Source: an uncultured Clostridia bacterium (GTDB taxonomy: Bacteria; Bacillota; Clostridia; Christensenellales; CAG-138). From it: DNA of 8,051 bases. The stretch spans positions 1 to 8,051 of the forward strand of contig CALEPU010000036.1 in NCBI GenBank assembly GCA_937913075.1, read 5' to 3'. The translations under genes and the position numbers were made by a program. Below are positions 1 through 6,441 of this stretch, piece after piece (the stretch's first letter is position 1; each line of letters begins with the position of its first letter). The notes below the pieces were generated by a model, which was not told the DNA's origin, ran no database searches, and saw nothing but the letters and a program-made list of their open reading frames with translations.

Positions 1-70
1 CGTATTGCATTTCGACGGTTCGACGCTTCAAAAGACCAACTGACTTTTTACTTTATCCGCCTCTGTGTGT

Positions 71-110
71 CTTCTGCGCGTGTCATCTATCGGCATGCGC
101 AGAAGTTTTT
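71..110 (+). terminator. Intrinsic terminator / probable attenuator before the substrate-binding protein gene
   Basis: Arms at 71-82 and 94-105 pair over 12 positions (core CTTCTGCGC with GCGCAGAAG, then one G-U wobble), around an 11-base loop, followed directly by TTTTT (106-110). The ATG at 135 and its ribosome site (123-129) lie so close behind the U-run that no promoter fits between. Transcripts for the gene must therefore read through this hairpin. This is the layout of an attenuator or riboswitch expression platform. The sensor would lie in bases 1-70 and beyond the window edge; no aptamer could be identified. If the upstream gene's promoter also serves this gene, it could instead be a leaky inter-gene terminator. 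Confidence 0.8.
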
Positions 111-134
111 ATAGAACTTGGAAAAGGAGCCCGT

Positions 135-1265
135 ATGAAACGAATATCCCTGATCATTCTGTGCCTGCTGTTGTCGCTTTCCGTGTTCGGATGCGGGCAA
201 AAGCAATCAACGGAAAGCCTCGGCAACGGATGGGAACCAGTGTCCAAAACGGAGCTTTCATTCGCGCATGAGTTTTCCATTGAGGAATATGACGGCGGGC
301 TCAAGCTGATATCAATAAACGAAGGCGGTCGTTTCCTCGTCGTTCCGCAGGGAGCTTCCGCACCGAACGGGATCGCGGATGATATCGTTGTGCTGCAGCA
401 GCCGATCGGGAATATCTATCTCGCGGCGACCGCCGTTATGTGTCTCTTCGACGGGCTCGACCGCCTTGACGCGATCCGCCTTTCCGGCACGAAAGCTGAT
501 GGTTGGTACGTGGAGAATGCGCGTCTTGCAATGGAGCGCGGCGAGATCCTGTACGCAGGCAAATACTCACAGCCCGATTATGAGCTGATCCTTCGGGAAA
601 ACTGTCCGCTCGCGATCGAATCCGGCATGATTGGCCACGCCTCGGACGTTAAGGCACAGCTCGAAAAGCTCGGAGTTCCCGTGCTTATCGACCGTTCGAG
701 CTATGAAACTCATCCGCTCGGCCGCACCGAATGGATAAAGCTTTACGGCGTTTTGCTCGGCTGTGAAGAAAAGGCGCATGAGCTCTTTAACGAGCAGGTC
801 GCTTTTATGGAGCAGGCGGCGTCCGCAGAACCGACCGGCAAGACCGTCGCGTTCTTCCGCATCAGCGGCACTGGCTACGCCGTCGCGCGCAAATCCGGAG
901 ATTACGTCAGCCGCATGATAGAGCTCGCCGGGGGGCATTACGCCTTCTCGGATCTCGGCGATGACAGTGCAATGGCGACGGTCAACGTCGAGATGGAGAC
1001 ATTCTTTGCGACCGCACGCGACGCCGACGTCGTGATCTACAACTCAACGATAGGCGGCGAGGTGAGCTCGCTTTCCGAATTCCTTGCGCTGAACCCTATG
1101 CTTAAAGACCTTAAGGCCGTGGAAAACGGCGCAGTCTGGTGCACGCGCGAGAGCATGTATCAGCAGACGCTGAATATCGGTCAGATGATCGGTGAGATTA
1201 ATACGATCCTGACATGCGGACCGGATGATGAATCGCAGATGCGGTACTTTTTCCGGCTGAGATAA
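135..1265 (+). CDS. ABC transporter substrate-binding lipoprotein, iron-siderophore/cobalamin (BtuF/FecB-like) type
   Basis: A 376-residue exported lipoprotein. Residues 1-19 form a signal peptide (Lys2, Arg3, then a Leu/Ile-rich core) ending in VFG-Cys20, a slightly atypical lipobox because of Phe at -2. Cys20 would be lipidated, tethering the protein to the outer face of the membrane. The mature part looks like the two-lobed class III binding fold (Peripla_BP_2 family). The N-lobe spans about 60-210 and includes the ETHPLGRTEW segment (191-200) common in this family. A long linking helix at about 211-235 leads to the C-lobe (236-360), with GKTVAFF at its first strand. Such proteins deliver ferric siderophores, haem or cobalamin to a permease/ATPase pair; the ligand cannot be told from sequence. 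The start is supported by AAAGGAG at 123-129, five bases before the ATG. No transporter partner lies downstream, because the next gene is convergent; partners may lie upstream of the window or elsewhere. Expression is probably controlled by the attenuator-like hairpin at 71-110. Confidence 0.88.
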   Translation: MKRISLIILCLLLSLSVFGCGQKQSTESLGNGWEPVSKTELSFAHEFSIEEYDGGLKLISINEGGRFLVVPQGASAPNGIADDIVVLQQPIGNIYLAATAVMCLFDGLDRLDAIRLSGTKADGWYVENARLAMERGEILYAGKYSQPDYELILRENCPLAIESGMIGHASDVKAQLEKLGVPVLIDRSSYETHPLGRTEWIKLYGVLLGCEEKAHELFNEQVAFMEQAASAEPTGKTVAFFRISGTGYAVARKSGDYVSRMIELAGGHYAFSDLGDDSAMATVNVEMETFFATARDADVVIYNSTIGGEVSSLSEFLALNPMLKDLKAVENGAVWCTRESMYQQTLNIGQMIGEINTILTCGPDDESQMRYFFRLR

Positions 1266-1285
1266 ACGATCATAACCATTTTGTT

Positions 1286-1311
1286 GCAAAAAGTATCTTT
1301 GTTGCTGTTTT
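1286..1311 (+). terminator. Weak candidate terminator after the substrate-binding protein gene
   Basis: GCAAAAAG (1286-1293) can pair with CTTTGTTGC (1297-1305) with one bulged base and a three-base loop, followed by TGTTTT. The stem is AU-rich and weak. Termination may instead use the stronger hairpin at 1406-1437, which on this strand has a C-A mismatch and no immediate U-run. Apart from these hairpins, the 1266-1533 intergenic stretch shows no gene or repeat that I can recognise. Confidence 0.3.
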
Positions 1312-1396
1312 CATGTTTTTCGTCCATTTCACCTTTATTTGAGTACATCATAGCAGACACGGGATAATTTGACGTATGCGCGAGATGCTTTTTTGC

Positions 1397-1437
1397 AAAA
1401 AGAAAACAGAGACCAGCGTTCCCATGCTGATCTCTGT
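1397..1437 (-). terminator. Intrinsic terminator of the large dockerin gene
   Basis: Read on the minus strand, a 12-pair stem (arms 1426-1437 and 1406-1417, one G-U wobble) with an eight-base loop is followed by TTTCTTTTT (1405 down to 1397). The wobble pairs on the minus strand but is a C-A mismatch on the plus strand, so the element is oriented to end the leftward transcript. It lies about 100 bases past the stop codon of that gene. Confidence 0.82.
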
Positions 1438-1533
1438 ATTTCAGTGCCTTTTTCCTGTGTTCTAATGTCTGATTCAGTTTACTTCCTTATCAGGAACGCC
1501 GGAAGGCGCTCTCTTTATGTTTGTTTGAATCGG

Positions 1534-4500
1534 TTATCTTGAATAGATGCCCATAGCAACTCTCATGACGTTGAGCGCGTCATTGGCGGTAATCTCGCCG
1601 TCGCCATTCCAATCGGCAGCCTTGAGAGCATCTCCGTTAAGATCGATGAGACCCAGCGCATACCTCATTATCATCAATGCATCCAAAGCTGTAATCTCGC
1701 CGTCGCCGTCAACGTCGCCAAGCAATACGTTAGTTTCGGCAAAGCCGACGTGATCTTCAAGCAGTATCCACTCGTTCAGATCGTTTCCGTGACCGTGATA
1801 ATATATGCTCTGATATGCGGAGCTTCCGTTCTCATCCGTGCCGAATTCATCGCCGATCTCGGCAAGGGTATCGGCTATCACAGTACGGTTTGCCTCCATC
1901 AGGTCGCGGAACGCTTCGGAAGCAAGCTCTTCTGCTGTTTTAGCCTGGTCCTCTGCGTCCGTCGCCTCGTAGACGAATTTGCCTGCAAATCTCTTTTCGG
2001 CGACGGAATTGCCCGCAGCGAGCTGATCCGCGTCAACATTATAATAGCACTGACGGAACTCGCTCGACGCGGCAGCCATTCCGACGAAGCCTCCGATATA
2101 CATGCTGAATTTGCTTACGGCTTCAACATTGCCCATGGCATAGCAGTTGACGCAGACGCCGCCTGCAAGCCCAATGAAGCCGCCCGCCTCAGCGCGGTTG
2201 GTCTGATCGGCGTCGGCATGTACATTTCCGAGCGTATAAGAGTTGATGATAGTGGCGCGGTTGGTCAGCGCAGCTATGCCGCCTGCATAGCTGTAATTTG
2301 TGCCGGACCATGCGTTAACTTCAGCATTCGTCCTGCTGTCGGATACGAGGCCGTACATCAGACTGCCTGCAAGACCGCCGGCCATGGCAAAGTCCACGGT
2401 AGATCTTGCGCCGACATTGCCTGTCACAGAACAGTTGTCGATAACGAAACCTCCCTGAGCGTTGCCGACAAGACCGCCCGCATAGCTGCGCCAACGGTTC
2501 TCAGTTATGATACTGACATTCTCAAGGCGTACGTTCATGATCGAGGCGCAGGTCCCGTTCTCGGGGATCTCGTTCGTCGTATAGTCGCCCTGTATAACCC
2601 CAAACAGACCCATAAAGCTGCCGGAAACAGGAGCAGCCTCCGTACCCACGTGCAGCCCGGTGATAACGTGGTTCGCGCCGTCATAATGTCCGCGGAAGGG
2701 ATATAGCGCCGCAAGGTCCTGACCGAAGCCGTCACCGTCTACGTCAGCAAAAATGCCCCAACCGATCGGGAACCAGTCGTCGTCCGAAAGGTCAAGATCA
2801 CAGGTCTGCTTAAAGTAAAGACCGAAAAAGTCCACGTCTTCGTCGATCTGCTCTGCAAGACTGCGAAGCTGATCCGCTGTCTCTATAAGATAGGGATCGT
2901 TTTCCGTTCCGCTGCCGGCAAAGCCCGTGAGATCCATCTGCGAATAATCGGTGTTGTCGCCGAAGGTCGCCTTGAATTTCGCGCGGGCTATTGCGAAGTC
3001 GTAGTTGTCGCCGCTTGCTTCGCCGGAAATGACCGTCGTATCGACTATTGCGCCGTCTTCAACGGTTATCATCACGAGCGTGCTCTTGTCCTCGCTGCGG
3101 CCGTACCAAATACCGTCCTGCATGGCGGGATCGGGCTCCACATCAATATCGTCCTCGATCTGCGGCCGCTCATAGACGACAGAAGCCGTTTCCTCGCCCG
3201 GAACCGCACGGTCATTCTCAACCGTCCAGCGGAGAAGGGCGTCTTCCGATAAGCCGTAGATGCCTGAAATATCTATCGGGAATGCCGCGAACGATGCGTT
3301 CAGTCCATCAGCGAGCCTTATCGCATCGTCTGCACCCGGAAGGTAAGCTTCGATATTATAAACGAGGCCGCCCGGGAAATGGAAACCGTATTCATCGCTT
3401 ACACCGCCCGGCACGATCTCGCCGAACGGATCGACGGGTTCAACTTCTCTTCCGTCGATCGTCATCTGCGCGTTTTCATTGTACCAGCTGTTGTAGACCT
3501 TCGCTATGCCCGTGACCCAACCGGCAAGAATACCGGTGTCGATCGAGTATTCGAGCGCCGTAACGTCGCCATCGCTGTAACAATTCACAATATAGCCGCC
3601 GTTGACGCCCGCGACGCCGCCGATGCAGGCCATGCCCTCGATATCCTGCTCGACTTCACGGTATGCGCTGCCGATAATCGAACCTAACGTATAGCAGTTG
3701 GCGATAAGTCCGCGGTTGACAAGGCCGGCAATGCCGCCGATCTCAACAAGTTCACCGGAGAGTTCAAAGCCCTGCATATCCACCTCGGTCGAGGTGTTGA
3801 TGACCGCTCCCTTAAACATGTGTCCGCATACGCCGCCGAGGAACGAAGTGCCGGCATCCGTCGTGTGTTCGATGCTGCCGTTAACTATACAGCCGTCGAT
3901 GAGGGCGCCTGTATAATTCCCTTCAATATCGCTCCCGCTCATGCGTGCGGCAATAGCACCGATATAGGCACTGCCGGTGCTGTGGGTATGGATGCTGATA
4001 TCGGTAAGTGCGAGATCCTTTATGACCGCGTGCTCGCCAAGCTCGGCAAAAAGACCCATGCAGTCATTCGAGGCGTCCAGCTCACGCGGAGTATCCGCGC
4101 TGCCCTCTGTAAGGCCGGAGATCGTATGCTCCGCGCCGTCAAAGCTGCCGTCAAAAATACTGCCGCAGCCAATAGGCTCCCAGTTGCAGCCGGAAATGTC
4201 GATATCTGCACCGAGGCAAATGTATTTGTCGACATAGCTTCTGTCCGCGCTGACGGACGCGGCAAAGTCCATAAGCTGCGCCTTATTCATTATGATCCAC
4301 GGATCATTCTCCGTGCCGCTGCCGGAGGCGAAGAAGTCGGGATCGGGTGCTTCCTCCTCCCAAACTCTGTCGGCAAGGATGACCCTGCCGCCTGTAAGCG
4401 CCCACCTGCGAAGTGCAAGGGCATCCTCGTTTAATGCGGCATTCACCGTAGGAATATTGCCGTTCAGAAGATCGGCAAGATCGGCAGATGCAAAATAATC

Positions 4501-5856
4501 GGCGGTCACCGCTTCTGCTGTAACAAGCCCGCCCGCGTCGTTCATGTACCAAGGACGAGGGTCGACGCCGGTTTCATTGCCGTTCTCGTCCGCAACGGTC
4601 AGAACAGCGGAACCGGAATAATAGTTATATGCTCCGGAGGCATAGGAATCCTGCCCCCCGATCGCGCCGACGTATTCGCTGCTCACTCCGTTCATCTGGG
4701 CTATACCCGCGCTGACGAGTGCATAGCAGTTGTAAAGCTTTCCGGTAAGCATACCGGCGATACCGCCTGCATAGGCGTCGCTCCCGCCCGAGAGGTTTTC
4801 GGCATAAACGGAGCCGAATGCCGCGTTGTTGGCAATAACGACGTTGGAGCCGCTCGATCCGACGATCCCGCCTGCGTAAGCCGTGTTCCATCCGCCCACT
4901 GTTATCGCGGAAACTTCTGCGTCTGCAACGCAGTTGATCACGGCGGATTTTGTAAATGCGCGGCCGAGTATGCCGCCTGCGAAGCCCTGTCCGTCGGCGG
5001 CGTTCACCGTCACGCTTCCGCTGACCGTACAGCCGTCGATTATCGCGGCCCTTGTGCCGCTCGTTCTGGCTGTGTCGCCCGCGACGCCGCCCGCGCGTAC
5101 GTTTGCAAAGCTTCCCGTCTCCGATACGTTGATCGTTACGTTTTCAAGCCTTACATTGCTGATCCTTGCCGTTTCGGCAAGAGTCGAGAACAAACCGACG
5201 TTTGCCTCATTGTCATATGAAGCTTCGATAGTCAGATTAGATATTGTATGCCCCATTCCGTCAAAATGACCGGCGAAGAGCCTGCCCGCATTGGTATTGG
5301 CCTTGCCCTCCTGGCCGATAGGGTTGAATGAGCCTGTCGCGGAAAGATCGACGTCTGCGCCGAGCACCGCATACGCGGAAACGAACTGCGCTTCACCTGC
5401 ATCGACCTTTTCGGCAAAAGCTATAAGCTGGATCGCAGAAGAGATCACGAAAGGATCTTCCTCCGTACCCGTTCCGGGGATAGCATCGTCCGCCTTTGAA
5501 AGCGCGTCGCGTACTGCCGCCTTGATGGCGTTTGAGCTGATAGTAGCTCCGCTGACGGTGTCAACCTCTGGAGAATTTGCGGTTATGATACGGTCGAACA
5601 TTGCCGTCGCCAAGTTCCAAAAATACGGAGTCTCGTTCTGGGATACCGCCTCGATCTCGGTAATGCTGCCGTCCGAGAGCGTGACCGAAAGGACGACGTC
5701 GCCGTTTCTGCCTTCGCCGGTTCCGATATAGCTTCCATCATGCAGGCTTCTCTCTGTGAGAGAGGCAAGAGCGGAATGAGGAAGTACCGTCAGCAGCATC
5801 AGTATGCCGAGCAGAACGGATAAACTCCTGCGAAAGCTCATGCGTTTATTTTCCAT
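1534..5856 (-). CDS. Secreted FMN-binding (predicted flavinylated) GLUG-repeat protein with C-terminal type I dockerin
   Basis: A 1440-residue exported modular protein. Residues 1-31 are a Sec signal peptide (positive start, hydrophobic core 13-25, ALA cleavage motif 29-31). Residues about 38-120 form an FMN_bind domain with DTVSGAT at 99-105; in this family Thr105 would receive FMN through a phosphoester bond made by the transferase ApbE, which is not in the window. Three modules follow (128-415, 512-792, 981-1273). Each opens with GxGTExDP, then a D-hDhS...PIG...FDG..H-IS/TGL region and five GLUG-type repeats (pattern xGGhhG...h-NC...GxV), probably a right-handed beta-helix. Residues 911-968 resemble the first half of an FMN_bind domain but lack SGAT. 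Residues 1377-1440 are a dockerin with two calcium loops (ligands D1381, D1383, D1385, D1392; and D1415, N1417, D1419, D1426), which would dock to a cohesin on a scaffold or the cell surface. The start is set by CAGGAGG (5861-5867); a second Met at residue 6 is badly spaced from it. Single-gene unit with its own promoter, operators and terminator. A likely role in extracellular redox chemistry or adhesion is inference; the domain calls are strong. Confidence 0.92.
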   Translation of the reverse strand: MENKRMSFRRSLSVLLGILMLLTVLPHSALASLTERSLHDGSYIGTGEGRNGDVVLSVTLSDGSITEIEAVSQNETPYFWNLATAMFDRIITANSPEVDTVSGATISSNAIKAAVRDALSKADDAIPGTGTEEDPFVISSAIQLIAFAEKVDAGEAQFVSAYAVLGADVDLSATGSFNPIGQEGKANTNAGRLFAGHFDGMGHTISNLTIEASYDNEANVGLFSTLAETARISNVRLENVTINVSETGSFANVRAGGVAGDTARTSGTRAAIIDGCTVSGSVTVNAADGQGFAGGILGRAFTKSAVINCVADAEVSAITVGGWNTAYAGGIVGSSGSNVVIANNAAFGSVYAENLSGGSDAYAGGIAGMLTGKLYNCYALVSAGIAQMNGVSSEYVGAIGGQDSYASGAYNYYSGSAVLTVADENGNETGVDPRPWYMNDAGGLVTAEAVTADYFASADLADLLNGNIPTVNAALNEDALALRRWALTGGRVILADRVWEEEAPDPDFFASGSGTENDPWIIMNKAQLMDFAASVSADRSYVDKYICLGADIDISGCNWEPIGCGSIFDGSFDGAEHTISGLTEGSADTPRELDASNDCMGLFAELGEHAVIKDLALTDISIHTHSTGSAYIGAIAARMSGSDIEGNYTGALIDGCIVNGSIEHTTDAGTSFLGGVCGHMFKGAVINTSTEVDMQGFELSGELVEIGGIAGLVNRGLIANCYTLGSIIGSAYREVEQDIEGMACIGGVAGVNGGYIVNCYSDGDVTALEYSIDTGILAGWVTGIAKVYNSWYNENAQMTIDGREVEPVDPFGEIVPGGVSDEYGFHFPGGLVYNIEAYLPGADDAIRLADGLNASFAAFPIDISGIYGLSEDALLRWTVENDRAVPGEETASVVYERPQIEDDIDVEPDPAMQDGIWYGRSEDKSTLVMITVEDGAIVDTTVISGEASGDNYDFAIARAKFKATFGDNTDYSQMDLTGFAGSGTENDPYLIETADQLRSLAEQIDEDVDFFGLYFKQTCDLDLSDDDWFPIGWGIFADVDGDGFGQDLAALYPFRGHYDGANHVITGLHVGTEAAPVSGSFMGLFGVIQGDYTTNEIPENGTCASIMNVRLENVSIITENRWRSYAGGLVGNAQGGFVIDNCSVTGNVGARSTVDFAMAGGLAGSLMYGLVSDSRTNAEVNAWSGTNYSYAGGIAALTNRATIINSYTLGNVHADADQTNRAEAGGFIGLAGGVCVNCYAMGNVEAVSKFSMYIGGFVGMAAASSEFRQCYYNVDADQLAAGNSVAEKRFAGKFVYEATDAEDQAKTAEELASEAFRDLMEANRTVIADTLAEIGDEFGTDENGSSAYQSIYYHGHGNDLNEWILLEDHVGFAETNVLLGDVDGDGEITALDALMIMRYALGLIDLNGDALKAADWNGDGEITANDALNVMRVAMGIYSR
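2038..5475 (-). repeat. Three tandem protein modules, each a lead-in plus five GLUG-type repeats
   Basis: Coding repeats inside the large gene. Module 1 is residues 128-415 (bases 4612-5475), module 2 is 512-792 (3481-4323), module 3 is 981-1273 (2038-2916). Repeat starts (the hGGhhG turn) fall near residues 256, 293, 328, 363, 396; 632, 673, 707, 745, 774; and 1126, 1159, 1191, 1224, 1254, a period of about 30-41 residues. Many carry a conserved NC or NS plus aromatic step (for example YNCYAL, ANCYTL, VNCYAM). The modules are similar in protein sequence but diverged in DNA, so this is old duplication rather than a recent expansion. The linkers between modules (416-511 and 793-980) are not repeats. 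Confidence 0.82.
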
Positions 5857-5870
5857 ACAACCTCCTGTTT

Positions 5871-5896
5871 TTGCAGTTAGCCGGCGCTAACTGCAA
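5871..5896. promoter_or_regulatory. Operator copy 1: perfect 11-base inverted repeat in the leader of the large gene
   Basis: TTGCAGTTAGC, a CGGC centre, then GCTAACTGCAA: 11 of 11 complementary bases. It contains the motif AGTTAG-N6-CTAACT (5875-5892) that recurs at 5952-5969 and, imperfectly, at 6076-6093. It lies three bases upstream of the ribosome site (5861-5867) of the leftward gene, so it could be a protein-binding site acting as a roadblock, an RNA hairpin affecting translation, or both. Confidence 0.65.
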
Positions 5897-5907
5897 GCGA
5901 TTTTTTA

Positions 5908-5966
5908 TAGAGGCTTGCACCCTTGAAAGCAGATCAATAAGCAATGTATCAAGTTAGCAGCCTCTA
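5908..5966 (-). promoter_or_regulatory. Possible structured 5' leader RNA of the large gene
   Basis: In the leftward transcript, bases from operator copy 2 (5959-5966) can pair perfectly over 8 bases with 5908-5915 (TAGAGGCT), extended by GC after a one-base bulge, closing a loop of about 43 bases. The GCTAACT arm of copy 2 could alternatively pair with AGTTAGC in copy 1 (5871-5896). Two mutually exclusive folds are therefore conceivable, but any two copies of one palindrome give this, so the case is weak. Confidence 0.3.
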
Positions 5967-5969
5967 ACT
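5952..5969. promoter_or_regulatory. Operator copy 2 at the leftward transcription start
   Basis: AGTTAG-CAGCCT-CTAACT, with 6 of 6 complementary bases in the arms and a six-base spacer, as in copy 1. It starts six bases downstream of the -10 box (5976-5981) of the leftward promoter, so it covers the expected +1 site, the usual position of a repressor operator. The TTAG-N6-CTAA arrangement also occurs within the DtxR/IdeR consensus; MarR- or TetR-type regulators remain possible. Confidence 0.7.
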
Positions 5970-5975
5970 CAGCCA

Positions 5976-6004
5976 ATAATATCACGACAGACCGTACGTG
6001 TCAA
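5976..6004 (-). promoter_or_regulatory. Leftward sigma-A-type promoter of the large dockerin gene
   Basis: On the minus strand TTGACA (5999-6004, perfect -35), a 17-base spacer and TATTAT (5976-5981, -10). The start would fall near 5969, giving a leader of roughly 110 bases before the ATG at 5856. The perfect -35 and ideal spacing suggest a strong promoter held in check by the operator that overlaps its start point. Confidence 0.85.
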
Positions 6005-6048
6005 CATGGATTCCTGTCGAAAGCACAAGTATATTTGCCGATAAAAGC

Positions 6049-6075
6049 TTGATTTTCAAATAACAATATTATAAT
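6049..6075 (+). promoter_or_regulatory. Rightward promoter in front of the 40-codon ORF
   Basis: A perfect TATAAT at 6070-6075 lies 15 bases after TTGATT (6049-6054). The spacer is short for this class, so the -35 assignment is tentative. Operator copy 3 begins at the very next base (6076). It points away from the leftward promoter, making 5950-6095 a divergent control region. Confidence 0.6.
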
Positions 6076-6093
6076 AGTCAACGAAATCTAACT
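6076..6093. promoter_or_regulatory. Operator copy 3 (imperfect) at the rightward transcription start
   Basis: AGTCAA-CGAAAT-CTAACT: the right arm is identical to copies 1 and 2, and the left arm matches AGTTAG at four of six bases with the same six-base spacer. It directly abuts the TATAAT box, mirroring how copy 2 sits at the start point of the opposite promoter. Its position is what makes it credible despite the two mismatches. Confidence 0.5.
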
Positions 6094-6124
6094 TGCGGCA
6101 AGCCGCTTTCAGGAGGGATCGGTC

Positions 6125-6247
6125 ATGTCATTAAAATATGAGGTATTGAAGCGGATCGTCAAGGCGTCCGGAATCGCTCTGCCAATCTTATTATACACAT
6201 TTTTGCAGCGAAAATCAATCGTTGTTTCACAAAAACACAGCGAATAG
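6125..6247 (+). pseudogene. Short 40-codon ORF, probable 5' stump of a lost gene
   Basis: The ORF has an ideal ribosome site (AGGAGG 6111-6116, eight bases before ATG), a promoter and an operator, so its 5' end carries working control signals. It encodes 40 residues beginning MSLKYEVLKRIVKASG. From memory this resembles the N-terminal helix of clostridial alpha/beta-hydrolase-type proteins, but that is a weak recollection, not a match. After about residue 17 the sequence loses protein character and a canonical promoter on the other strand (6190-6218) lies inside it. The simplest reading is that the gene was cut near base 6175 by deletion or rearrangement. Alternatives are a genuine small peptide or a leader peptide. 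Confidence 0.4.
6190..6218 (-). promoter_or_regulatory. Leftward promoter inside the gene remnant
   Basis: On the minus strand TTGATT (6213-6218), exactly 17 bases, then TATAAT (6190-6195). It would start transcription near 6183, antisense to the 40-codon ORF and running toward the large dockerin gene, about 325 bases upstream of its ATG. It may be an upstream second promoter for that gene or a leftover from the sequence that replaced the rest of the truncated gene. Confidence 0.55.
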
Positions 6248-6441
6248 ACAGCTGTATTACACAAAACATGGCATGTGATGCTTGCTCGACTTTTGAAAAT
6301 CGAAGCCTCTGCTATTGGCAGTCGTCGGTTAAGCCGATACGGAACTGCCTCGGCAGTGGCTTGAACATGGCAATTTTGACTCTATTCGAACCATGGGCCT
6401 TCCGCTATGGAAACAAAATTTACTGCATATTTGAGGATGTC
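6248..6441. other. Unexplained intergenic remainder between gene remnant and terminator
   Basis: No convincing gene. A 59-codon ORF (6268-6447, +) has no ribosome site and no recognisable product. Local structure exists: ACTGCC/GGCAGT (6344-6357) flanked by AAGCC/GGCTT (6331-6335, 6358-6362) can fold into a stacked stem with one asymmetric bulge. CTGCCAAT (6179-6186) and ATTGGCAG (6314-6321) form an 8-base inverted repeat 127 bases apart. None of these matches a mobile-element end or RNA family that I know. The stretch is more AT-rich than the flanking genes and is probably relic sequence. Confidence 0.4.

Noticed and set aside
1..60. Tail of a cobalamin riboswitch (AAAAGACC segment near 31-38)
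   Set aside because: The match to the B12 box is too poor and the upstream aptamer is outside the window; kept only as a hypothesis to test.
1388..1402. Near-palindrome CTTTTTTGCAAAAAG
   Set aside because: Low-complexity A/T runs next to a terminator tail; no independent evidence of a binding site.
1750..2706. Long open frame of 318 codons on the plus strand
   Set aside because: It lies antisense within the large dockerin gene, has no ribosome site and no recognisable protein features, while the opposite strand encodes clear GLUG and dockerin sequence.
5871..5906. Inverted repeat followed by TTTTTT as a plus-strand terminator
   Set aside because: The U-run starts several bases after the stem, no rightward gene ends here, and the same palindrome recurs at two start points, so an operator is the better reading.
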